From: Phaeodactylum tricornutum CCAP 1055/1
Taxonomy: Eukaryota > Bacillariophyta > Bacillariophyceae > Surirellales > Neidiaceae
DNA: 64,000 nt
Reading direction: 5' to 3'
NCBI RefSeq assembly: GCF_000150955.2
Contig: NC_011685.1
Span: 62,001-126,000, forward strand
Shown piece by piece: positions 50,717 to 60,008 of the stretch. Every line of letters begins with the position of its first letter. Position 1 is the stretch's first letter. The notes below the pieces were generated by a model, which was not told where the DNA came from, did not search any database, and saw nothing but the letters and a program-made list of their open reading frames with translations. Position numbers and translations under genes: made by a program.

Positions 50717-51949
50717 TCACCGTTTCGAATCCTTTCGCACAGTTCCTTTCGACCATAAAATAGGCACTTTCTTGTGTACAAAATTTGCCTGACCCGAAGG
50801 TACTTGTCGTACCCAGTCTTGATAACTCCACAAATCTTCATTATCCGCGCGATTGTCCAGCAAGACCTTCTCCCGAACCGGTGCGGCGGCGTCTACGTAC
50901 GAAATCGCCAAGGCCAAACGATCTTCATGATCCTGCTGATTGCCGTACGTTGATCCAGCATCATTGCCGTTGGCACAGTGTAAGGTCCAACCTGCATGCG
51001 CCGTCACGTCACCCACCGCCAATGGCATGTAATCAACTAGAGGAGATGTATATCTTGATTCCAGGTCGTTCCATGGTGAGTTAGGATTCTCCGTGGCGTC
51101 ACTGACATCATGCCAGTAGGCCAGACTAAAATCGTTGTGCGATTCTGACACGTAGACGAGACCAGTCCCGTCTTTCGGAACTGTTTGCAACGGAATCCAC
51201 AACGTGATTAGCTTGTTCGTGTCGAAAGGTGCCATTCGTGCGTCGGTATGCCAAGGAGTCGGACCGTCCCCGGGACGTTTCCAGAACAAGGCATCCTGGT
51301 ACAACCGGACGGCATCCACATCCAATAATTTGCCCGCCGTTGGTGCCAGATCTTTGGCTAGCTGGTGTACGTCGCTTAGGTTTCGCCAAACGTGGAAGTA
51401 TTGCAAGAACGGTAACGGCGTATCGACACCGAGCAGTTTGTCGAGTTCGCGGCGACATTGCTTAACAGTCCGGCAAGAGCTGGCAAGCTTGGCATCGTTG
51501 GAAGCGACTTGTACCTTTTGCTTCCACGCGAGTAGCTCTTGTTCCTTGCCATAGTCGATAAGAGTTTGGCGAGGTTTTACCAGTCGTGCCGTTTCTAACC
51601 AGTTACGCAGTACAGAGTGTCCTTTCCGGGCATACTGTAGCTGAATCTGTAGATTGGGAGTGCGACTTCTTGACTTTTCGCCAGTAGCAGAGCAGTTCGA
51701 TTGGTGATTGTCCGGAGTGTGGGAACCAACTTCCAGTGCATTTTTTCGTGCGTGACCGTCCCGATTTTTCTCTTTCCGTAGTGATGATTGCCCCCGTGAA
51801 GGCTTACTTTCATTGGTGGGTTCGGACGACGGAGAAATCAACGGAAGCGTTGTGGATAGGCGAAACGAATCATCACCTGCAAGAAAACTATGGCTTCTTG
51901 GAATCAACAAGAGCAATACTGCAAACGAAGCGGACTTTATTGTATGCAT
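50717..51949 (-). CDS. Phytanoyl-CoA dioxygenase (PhyH)-like 2-oxoglutarate oxygenase
   Basis: The 410-residue protein has a PhyH-type double-stranded beta-helix: LFWKRPGDGPTPWHTDARM with the iron-binding HxD, LWIPLQTVPKDGTGLVYVSESH, and GDVTAHAGWTLHCA with the distal His, followed by an Arg-containing RLALAISYVD strand. Such enzymes hydroxylate a substrate using Fe(II), O2 and 2-oxoglutarate; the family is broad and the substrate cannot be told. The N-terminus (IKSASFAVLLLLIPRSHS before FLAGDD) is a signal peptide with Phe at the cleavage point, so plastid import is plausible. Residues 30-110 are Ser/Lys-rich and low complexity. Confidence 0.83.
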   Translation of the reverse strand: MHTIKSASFAVLLLLIPRSHSFLAGDDSFRLSTTLPLISPSSEPTNESKPSRGQSSLRKEKNRDGHARKNALEVGSHTPDNHQSNCSATGEKSRSRTPNLQIQLQYARKGHSVLRNWLETARLVKPRQTLIDYGKEQELLAWKQKVQVASNDAKLASSCRTVKQCRRELDKLLGVDTPLPFLQYFHVWRNLSDVHQLAKDLAPTAGKLLDVDAVRLYQDALFWKRPGDGPTPWHTDARMAPFDTNKLITLWIPLQTVPKDGTGLVYVSESHNDFSLAYWHDVSDATENPNSPWNDLESRYTSPLVDYMPLAVGDVTAHAGWTLHCANGNDAGSTYGNQQDHEDRLALAISYVDAAAPVREKVLLDNRADNEDLWSYQDWVRQVPSGQANFVHKKVPILWSKGTVRKDSKR

Positions 51950-52625
51950 TCTCGGCCACCTTCACTCAATCGCAGTGTTCCATTGAATGGATCGGACTTT
52001 TGAAAATGCTGTAGACCTTTTTACGTTCGGCAAGCCGACGATGGTGTGATCCACTGTAATATATATGGGCTAGGGTGACTGCGATAAAGGACGAAATAGG
52101 ATGCGAGGCCACTTCGGAAATTTGGTTGGTGTTCACTGTCCATGCAGTCCGGAGTATTCGTGATTTGCTCTCGGATAGAATTGCCTAAAAACTAATTTGC
52201 CCCACATAATCGAATCCTCTTGACGGATGTCACATCGAAGAATTTCGCTAGTCCTGATTCAAATCCGAAAACGACCCCTTACCCCGATGAAACTCCGGTT
52301 CGTTGTGTTTGAAATGTTTATTAAACCTACGACGATGTATACTTTAAAAAGTTCAGGAGGGCCCGAGACTGTCTCACAATATTTTGAAACGCAAGACACA
52401 CCCACACTTTTTGGCTCGAACGCATTACGAAACCTTGCACCATCCAAAAAAGGGTACCGTCGGTGTCTATTGTTGCCGAGATTGCTGCTGCGGAGACCCT
52501 CACTCAAAGACTCTTTTCACGCTCGACTTGCGCCAATTACATACACGTGGATTGTTGCCCCTAACTAACGTAAGATACCGATCCATTGACCCGAGCAAGC
52601 CGATCGAGAGTGCTCTTATTCTACC
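51950..52625. promoter_or_regulatory. Divergent upstream region, PhyH-like / MYB factor
   Basis: This 676-bp spacer carries a TTCACTGTCC at 52132-52141 (last base differs from the common form). A 113-codon plus-strand frame at 52227-52568 has no recognisable features. Confidence 0.4.
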
Positions 52626-54993
52626 ATGAGCAGCACCGAAGCGAGCAACACGGAGGAAACCGACACGGACAAAACCCCAATCACTGCGCCGAACAACAAC
52701 GTGGTTGCTCCCGTTGCATCGGTCAACAATGAGAATATTCCGAATGCTGCCAAAGTATCGAAGGCAAAGACGACGCGAAAGAACACCAAGGGCAAAAAGT
52801 CCAAGGCCAACTTTCCCCCAATGTTCAATTACCCACCCCACGGATCGTATATGTACCCGCCCATGGGCTTTCCTCCGCCGCCGCTACCTCCAGGGAGTAG
52901 CAAAGGTGCTTCGTATCCTCCTCCGGGATATCCGTACGGACCACCACCGCCGTATATGATGTCCCACTCTTATCACCCCTACTCGCACTATCCGGGTCCG
53001 ATGTATTCAAACTTGTCGCGCGGGGGCTCTGCAGCTACCAAGGGCAAAAAGAACAGCAAGAAGCTCGATGGAAACGGAAGTGCGGGAATGAAGGACAGCA
53101 AAGAAGCGCTTATGCCCTCGACTATGCTTCCTCCGCCACCTTCGCACCCCGGTCCGTACATGTACCCGCACCCGCCTCAGCTTGCACACCATCAACAGCC
53201 TCCGTCAACAGCAAGTGCAAGTAGTCGAAAGCATTATCCACCCCAATCTTCGGGAAAGAAGACACCACAGCAAGGACCTAAATGGGAGAAGGAAGAAGAT
53301 GACAAGCTACGGGCTCTTGTGGACGACATGGGAACAGAAAGCTGGAACGAAGTCGCCGCAAAACTTCCGAACAGGACCGAGCTCATGTGCACGCAGCGAT
53401 GGAACAGAGTGCTCAAGCCATCTTTGGTCAAAGGACCATGGACAGAAGATGAAGATCGTAAAGTGACAGAGTTGGTGCAAAAGTATGGCGCCAAGAAATG
53501 GTCGACGATTGCCCGTCATTTGCCTGGCCGTGTTGGCAAACAATGTCGCGAACGTTGGTGTAACCATCTAGATCCAGGTATTTGCAAAGAAGCCTGGAAG
53601 CTGGAGGAGGACCGTATGATCCTGGAGTGTCATTTGACGTTGGGAAACCGCTGGGCCGAAATTGCCAAGCGTCTACCGGGAAGGTAAGTGAATGGACTCT
53701 CCTCTAGTGGGAGTTTGTCTTACTCCAGCTCGAGTTGTCTTACTCAACTTGTCATAAATTCCTCGTTTGGACAGAACTGATAACGCTATTAAAAATCACT
53801 GGAATTCTTCCATGCGACGAAAGATCGAGCGATTCTTGGCCAAGAAGAGAGGGGTGCACGAGACACTCATCGAACCGTCTGAAGATGGTCGATATGATTT
53901 TATGGGAGACTTTGAAGGAGTCTTGGGGGCTGTTCGTGGACGAGATGGACCTGGTTCTGGCACCAGTGCAAGCAGCTGCTCCACTGGGAACAAAACAGAT
54001 CCTCGCAAAATTAAACCGTACTTCTACCATATGCATACCGCTCCTGGAATGATGGATCCAACACTCGTGTCCACGAACGATTATTCATGGAACAACAAGT
54101 CTTGGATGCCCGTGGCAGACTCGAATGTATCCACTCCGTTTATGGCCGGCGCCACTACGCCTGGAGTGACTGCTCAAGATCCTTACAACTCATTCTACCT
54201 GTCCAGTGCGCGTAAGACAATGTTTGACGAATCGCCCATGTCAGTGGGAGGAGGAAGCTTCGGAATGCAGCTAACAAGCCCCAATGGACACGGATATAAG
54301 GGCATGTCACCGCCCATGTCTAATCTTAAGGACACCTTCGCTACGCCTCTTCAACCAGACTCTCTTCCATCTTTCTCACCCGAAGAAAGGGAAAGCCTCA
54401 AACAGACTCTCTTCCAGGAAGGAGTAATGGCCCAGCATCCGAGAACACCTTTGGGATATTCCACATTAGAATCACTTCATTTCGGTATTGGTAGCGACTC
54501 AACAATTGGCGACCACATTTCGGACATGCGAATTTGTAATCGCGTGTCTATTTCGCCCATCAGCAAGGACGCTATTCAGGAAAAGTTTTCTATCTATGAT
54601 ACTGTCGCGCAGGAAGCAGTTTATCTTGAACGCACAGAAGACACAGAAATGATGCCTCCACCCACAGCACCCCGGGTCCGCGACGCGCCCCGTGTGAGCT
54701 CCTCGGTAATCAAGCTGAACAGCATGACTCCCTGCAATATCACGCAAGACGATACAGAAGGCCACTCCATGTCAATCGATACTTTCGGTAGTGCGACGAA
54801 ATATATGAAGGGAACTTCCACACCTTCAACTGCTGCAACGGCTGATCAATCGAGTTTCTGGAGTGAACATCTCGGACTCAGTCCAGTGCCTCTCAGTCCT
54901 TTCGCCTCTCCGCAAGCTCAAGTACGAAAGATTTCTGAGCAGGATCCACGAGGCCAGAGCAAGCGTGCCAAAGTGGACGACCAACACCGATAG
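52626..54993 (+). CDS. Three-repeat (R1R2R3) MYB transcription factor, two exons
   Basis: Exons 52626-53683 and 53775-54993 are separated by a 91-nt intron (GTAAGT...GACAG) and encode 758 residues. The intron falls inside repeat 3; joining gives [21 protein letters not shown]. Repeat 1 has WEKEEDDKLRALV to CTQRWNRVLKP, repeat 2 has GPWTEDEDRKVTELV to CRERWCNHLDP, repeat 3 has EAWKLEEDRMILECH to [10 protein letters not shown], with the spaced Trp residues expected. Three repeats are the layout of animal c-Myb and plant MYB3R factors, many of which control G2/M genes. The N-terminal 200 residues are Pro/Tyr-rich. The C-terminal part has several Ser-Pro/Thr-Pro sites, possible CDK targets. Confidence 0.92.
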
Positions 54994-55311
54994 ATGCTGA
55001 CCCTTCTACCACTCCTTCGATCCATCGAGACCGAGAGAATCCTGTCAAGCTCAGATCTCGTTAGTTTATTTCGTGCAGACCAATCTATATAATCATAAAA
55101 CAGTTAATCCTTTTACGCGTCTGGATCAAATGCCATTCCTAGAGAGACCACGCTTATGTTTTGCTGTCGCTACGGATAAGGCTTTTGTTGGAGCAGCAAA
55201 TTTCTTCACGATTTTATGTCTCGTATTTATAGGCTATACTTGATTCCTCGCATTAGTAGTTACGTTTTTATTGTAAGCGGATAGGTGTAGGCAACCCATC
55301 TTGGACTTCCA
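54994..55311. other. Convergent intergenic region, MYB / binding protein
   Basis: This 318-bp spacer holds 3' untranslated regions only, as far as I can see. Confidence 0.4.
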
Positions 55312-56682
55312 TTAGAACAACAATACGTGTATAAGACTGAGTAGTCCCGCCGCCAGCGCAGCGGTCCCGACCGCGATCGCCTTGGCGCTGCTACCGCCAC
55401 TACCACTGCCACCACCAGCCGCAGCACCGCCGGTCGTGGGAAGGAAGCAAATGTGGACATCGTCCAAAATGTTGGCCGACTGAGTGGGCGAGCAATCAGG
55501 GAGACTACCGACGGGTTCGGTAAATACGTTGCGGAACCAGGAACGACCGGTCAAGGGCTGGGTGGTACCAACAACGGCACAAAAGTCGGCCAAGACGTTG
55601 TAGTATTCCGCATAGCGCTGCTCAAACCAAGCATTTTCTCCGGATGCCTGGTAATCGAAGACTTGTTGGTCCTGCACGGCCTTCATGTTCTGAAGCTGCT
55701 CGCCGAAGGTTTCCGATGCCGTATCCCAGTTACTGGACGGATAGATCCAGTGATCGGCATCCTTTCCGAGTTCCACCAATTCTTCCGTGGTCATGTAGGG
55801 TGCACCGCAGACGGTGGTGTTGCCTTCGGTACTGCTAATAATTTCGGCCCCGCACGCGTTGGCGAATTCGCAGTAGTAGTTGGGGCATTCGGCGACATCC
55901 CATCCGCCACAGAAATCACTGTAGTAGGCCCACAAGACGACGGGTTTGACCGGCATATTGTCGGCCTGGACGGCTCCGGCGTTTTGCGCGACGCAATCAA
56001 AGCGCGATTCCGCGGCCTCGACGACTTGGTTGGCGGTGTGCTCCTTGTTGAAGAAGACGGAAAAGAACTTGACCCATTCAAAGACGGCCACGTTGGTGAG
56101 TTCGCTGTACTCTTGGATGTTGACCGTATTGTCAAAGGGGACTTGGGTGAAGGACGCTACAAAGGCTACCGTGCCAGCACTGAGTGCAGTGTTGCCAGTG
56201 GCGGGTGCGTCTACCCCTTCACTGGGTTCCACCAGTGTGAGGACGTTACCGGCGGCGATCTCGTCCAAGAAGCAAGGCGACGAAATAAAGTCCGTGTCGG
56301 TCAAAAAGGCCGCAATTTCGTCGACGAGTTCGAGTTGCTCCATAAAGCCAATGTGCGGCGTTTGCGAGAGACCCACGTTGGACAGGGGAATCTCGAGGAC
56401 GGCGTTGAAGTTGCCGTTGTCGACGACATCGGCCGGAGGCGTGCTACCACACTGGTAGAGGAGGTAGGTCGTGTTGTCGAAGAGATTGTTGGCAATCTTG
56501 TAGGTGTTATGGTAAGTCACATTCCATCCTTGGGAGAAGAGCGGTTCTACCTTGTCGGTGAAGATATCCACCGAAAGGTCCGCAGTCGATGTCAGGCAAG
56601 CCGGAGGTTCGTCGGCGTGTACGGTGCCAATCACGGCGACGACACCCAGAAAGGTTGTGGCAGCGAACGAAAACTTCATCAT
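55312..56682 (-). CDS. Periplasmic-binding-protein-like surface protein with probable GPI anchor
   Basis: From the Met at 56682 the protein has 456 residues. A signal peptide (FAATTFLGVVAVIGTVHA) is followed by a two-lobed fold that looks like TroA/BtuF-type solute-binding proteins: an early strand-loop (VLEIPLSNVGLSQTPHIGFMEQL), VKPVVLWAYYSDFCGG, ANACGAEIISS, MTTEELVELGKDADHWI, and WFRNVFTEPVGSLPDC near the end. About a dozen Cys and several N-glycosylation sites (NVT, NTT) suggest an oxidised exterior. The tail has a Gly/Ser run, then a hydrophobic segment (AIAVGTAALAAGLLSLIHVLLF), as for GPI attachment. Related algal proteins are linked to metal-chelate or vitamin capture (for example FBP1 in this species), so ligand capture is inferred. 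The open frame extends upstream to 56952 but lacks coding character. Confidence 0.65.
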   Translation of the reverse strand: MMKFSFAATTFLGVVAVIGTVHADEPPACLTSTADLSVDIFTDKVEPLFSQGWNVTYHNTYKIANNLFDNTTYLLYQCGSTPPADVVDNGNFNAVLEIPLSNVGLSQTPHIGFMEQLELVDEIAAFLTDTDFISSPCFLDEIAAGNVLTLVEPSEGVDAPATGNTALSAGTVAFVASFTQVPFDNTVNIQEYSELTNVAVFEWVKFFSVFFNKEHTANQVVEAAESRFDCVAQNAGAVQADNMPVKPVVLWAYYSDFCGGWDVAECPNYYCEFANACGAEIISSTEGNTTVCGAPYMTTEELVELGKDADHWIYPSSNWDTASETFGEQLQNMKAVQDQQVFDYQASGENAWFEQRYAEYYNVLADFCAVVGTTQPLTGRSWFRNVFTEPVGSLPDCSPTQSANILDDVHICFLPTTGGAAAGGGSGSGGSSAKAIAVGTAALAAGLLSLIHVLLF

Positions 56683-57325
56683 TGGAACGAGGCAGGGAGG
56701 GAACACACGCTGTGCTGCGGGGGTAGGTTCGGAGTATCCTGATGGCGTTGGTTGGTTGACAGGTTGGTTCGCTCGTTGGTGTATATGTAACTTGTGCGTG
56801 TGTGAGGTGTGTGTCGCTTCTGTCTCGGGTTGGTACGCAAGAAAAAGGCCTTCACGGTCAACTAAGCGCGGTGTATCTATTGGGTTTCGGTACACACGTT
56901 CGCGTGTTGGCTCGGCCCCGTCCGGATTGCGAATCACGTGCTTCGTGCTCAATATCCACGATCGATCGACTTGGCGTTTTCAATGTAAATTCCTGACTGA
57001 TAAAACCCTACCTCGACTACCGTTTGCTCTGCTCTAGAGGGTGAAAAAGTACTCTGTAGCCCTATTTACTCGAATTCCTGTACTTAATAGTACATGGGAG
57101 AGAGTCTCTCGAATACCGTAGAAATGTCACGTACCATACCAGTCAACGAAGAGGTGAGAGTGAACATTCTCTCGATTCCAAGTCTCGTCACGTATGACCT
57201 ACCTACCCTATCCCCAACCAGTCAAACAAGGTCCAGGTCGACACCGAATTCTATACGAGTTACACTAGTTGTGTGAGTGAGTGTGTGTAGATGTGCGTGA
57301 ACCCTTGCATCGTCACGAACGACGA
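56683..57325. other. Intergenic, upstream of the binding protein and 3' of PTD6
   Basis: This 643-bp spacer shows no gene and no clean copy of the recurrent motif. An in-frame upstream extension of the binding-protein gene lies within it and is treated as leader. Confidence 0.4.
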
Positions 57326-58759
57326 TTACATGGCGGGTCCGTCGCGTACAAAATCCACGACGAATTCGCCAGCCACGCTGCCCAAATGGTGCAAGACTTC
57401 CATGGTCCCGTCCACGAGGTCGGCTTCGTGGTACTGGACACCCCACTCCTTGCAGAACGATTCGACCAGTGCGTGTGTCTTGGCCAGATTGTGTCGGGGC
57501 AGGCTGGGGAATAAGTGGTGGTCGACTTGGTACTGGAGGCCACCACAGAACCAGTCGACAAAGGCTTGGGGGAAACCGTGTCCGCCCGTGACGTTGCGAG
57601 TCGTGGTGACTTGGAGCTTCCAGAAATCCGGACGGGCGTCGGCATTGTAGGTGGCCATGCCGTTGTGGCCGAGGCCAAAGACAATGGCGAGCAAGAATCC
57701 ACAGGACGCGGTCGCGGTGAGAAAGTAAAACGCGGTGTACGCGAACGAGAAGCGTCCAAAGCCGGACGAAACGGTAAGCATCCAAGCGTAGTGCAGCAGG
57801 ATGCCAGCCTTTTCCAAAAGGGGGTACTGGAGACCCTTGGCCTTGAGTTCGAGAGCAGCGTTCTCCGACGCAGCTCCGAGCCCAAAGGCGCACTTGAAGG
57901 ACTCGTTCAACCACGACAGGCGGGCGAGCAACAAGATGGGAAAGTAAAAGTAGGATTGGTTACGGATCATGAACTTGACCAAACCCGAATCCTTGCCGTC
58001 GGCTTGGAGTTCCCGGTAAGACTGGGCTTGCTGGACGGACCAAGCGAGAAGGGGCATGGTATCGATGTCCGGGTCCCCATCTTGCGCGACTGCGGAGGAG
58101 CAGTGGAGGTTGGGGACGGCGTGGTGTCCGTTGTGCTTGTTTTTCCACCATTGTACGGAGTAACCCTGCATGAGGTTCCCCCAAAAGAGTCCTCCGAGAT
58201 CCCCGTGTTTGCGCTTGGTGAAGACCTGGTGGTGCAGAAAGTCGTGTGCCAACCATCCCGACTGCTGAAAGAATGTTCCCAGCATGACGGCGCTGGCCAG
58301 GTGTACCCAGAAGCGGTCCGAGTAAAAGACGAGAGCACAGGCGGCGGCCCAAATAGCCATGTTGCTGAGGCACTTGTAGACGTAGAACCACTTGTTGGAC
58401 TTGAACATGCCCATCATGATGAGTTTGGAGCGCAGATCGCGGTAGCCCTTTTCAAAGGCGATTTGCTGCGGCTCCTTGCCGGTGGTTTCCGGCAGCAATT
58501 CGCCAATGTAGAACTTCTTCATGAGCGACTGCGATCCGGGTGCGTGAAAGGCTGCGAAAATGTCCGTCATGTCGTCTCCGGCGTGCGTGAAAATGACGGC
58601 GCCCCCGGGATGTTCGTGCCAGTTGGACACGTCGTAGACCTTGTTGGAGTGAATGATCCAGGCGTCTTCCGGAGACGCGTGGGTCTTGACTTCCTGCCAA
58701 CTGATCTTGCGAGCCGCCGTTGAGCCCTTCGAGGCCCGAGCGTCCCCTCCTTTGCCCAT
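57326..58759 (-). CDS. PTD6: Delta-6 fatty acid desaturase, cytochrome b5 fusion
   Basis: The 477-residue protein matches, in start, end and the stretches I remember, the characterised PTD6 of P. tricornutum. An N-terminal cytochrome b5 domain has the heme motif HPGG (in WHEHPGGAVIF). The membrane-bound desaturase core has three histidine boxes: HDFLHH, HNGHH and QVDHH, where Gln replaces the first His as in all front-end desaturases. It inserts the delta-6 double bond into linoleic and alpha-linolenic acids on the route to eicosapentaenoic acid, in ER membranes. No intron and no plastid leader are present. The gene diverges from the HSF gene across 1.25 kb. Confidence 0.97.
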   Translation of the reverse strand: MGKGGDARASKGSTAARKISWQEVKTHASPEDAWIIHSNKVYDVSNWHEHPGGAVIFTHAGDDMTDIFAAFHAPGSQSLMKKFYIGELLPETTGKEPQQIAFEKGYRDLRSKLIMMGMFKSNKWFYVYKCLSNMAIWAAACALVFYSDRFWVHLASAVMLGTFFQQSGWLAHDFLHHQVFTKRKHGDLGGLFWGNLMQGYSVQWWKNKHNGHHAVPNLHCSSAVAQDGDPDIDTMPLLAWSVQQAQSYRELQADGKDSGLVKFMIRNQSYFYFPILLLARLSWLNESFKCAFGLGAASENAALELKAKGLQYPLLEKAGILLHYAWMLTVSSGFGRFSFAYTAFYFLTATASCGFLLAIVFGLGHNGMATYNADARPDFWKLQVTTTRNVTGGHGFPQAFVDWFCGGLQYQVDHHLFPSLPRHNLAKTHALVESFCKEWGVQYHEADLVDGTMEVLHHLGSVAGEFVVDFVRDGPAM

Positions 58760-60008
58760 GATTCTGATTATGTTAAATGTATGTTAGGTGAATGTTTGTA
58801 AATGGAATGTTGGTGGAATGTGAATGGAAATACCAGGGAAAGTGTATATGTATACGTGTAGTGGAGGTATCGCGGTTTGGTTGAAAAGTATGGTAATGGG
58901 GGAGAAGAATGGTTTTTTGCAAAACCGGAACCGTCATGAAACACGCTACCAATGAAATTACTATATAGCCATTCCAACACCACCGCACTAAATGCACTAC
59001 CCAACAAATAATTCCTTCCGCCGTCTATATTTACAGTACCGTTCACTGTAAGGTGTCTGCTAGGGAGAGTGACTCACGACGAAACAAAAACAAAAGATCC
59101 GCGTAGCTTGACGTTGGGTGATTTACTGTTACCCCCTTCTCCGACGCGAATATCCGATTGGCCAATGAAAACGTACTGGTGTGCGTCCCCCTCGCTCCCT
59201 CATTATCCTACATACTGGCGTGGATCGCAGACGTGGCCGTTTTCATACGAGAACAACGAACGATCGTGAAATTGATGACCCGAATGCCGACCTCCCGCAA
59301 GGTCAGCAAAACCACGCCAACCGTAAGTTAGTACAGACGCCCTTTTTTGGAGACGTTCGAAAGTGATATTTTAATGGGAATACGGAATGGTAAGCAAGTC
59401 TGTTCATTTTGCTACACGATTTCTGGGGGAACGGCGTCATTGCCTTTGTCCGTTTCCGTCCTTCTATTTCAATTTTGGAAGTCCCAAGCCGATCGACACT
59501 GTATCCGTGGTTTTTCTACGCAGAACAACGTTGGACAGCCGGCCACACCTCCGCATTTCTTCTTCGATATAAATCGCCATACTAATTGTAGAGTCCGATT
59601 GCCCGTACCCCCCATAGCGAAATGGAATATCATCGAAATTTGCACTCCCTACTCGACTACTAGCAAACGCACGGCGTCGGATCTACCGTGTTCTATCTGC
59701 TATAGTAGGGATCCGCAACTGCGTTTCTGATTTCTAAGAAGCAAAACACAAGTTCGCCGCAGTCTCTTGCGTTACCGACAATCTACCTTTCTGATCATCT
59801 CCCTTGCCCAACAGAAATACGAATACGCTTATTATCTCAATCCTCCTCCCACACTCACAACTTTCCCCGTGTGCGCTCCGCTGTGACCAGTGCCTTCCAC
59901 AATTTGACGATTCTCCCGAGACACGGGAACCCCGCACTTACGTTACCTTACTGTTAATACTGTTGGTGTTGTTACTTTCCTCGAACGCCGTTCGTCCCTA
60001 CCTACCGC
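58760..60008. promoter_or_regulatory. Divergent upstream region, PTD6 / heat shock factor
   Basis: This 1.25-kb region carries TTTACAGTA and TTCACTGTA close together (59031-59050, about 275-290 bp upstream of PTD6), a TTTACTGTTA at 59122-59131, and a TTACTGTTA at 59948-59956, 53 bp before the HSF start. No gene is supportable; short frames lack features. I saw no clear inverted nGAAn arrays by eye. Confidence 0.5.

Noticed and set aside
55453-56742. 429-codon plus-strand open frame opposite the binding-protein gene
   Set aside because: Arises from the codon bias of the opposite gene; its sequence shows no domain and the minus-strand protein has signal peptide, fold and anchor.
57515-58723. 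402-codon plus-strand open frame opposite PTD6
   Set aside because: Shadow of PTD6 codon usage; no recognisable protein features.
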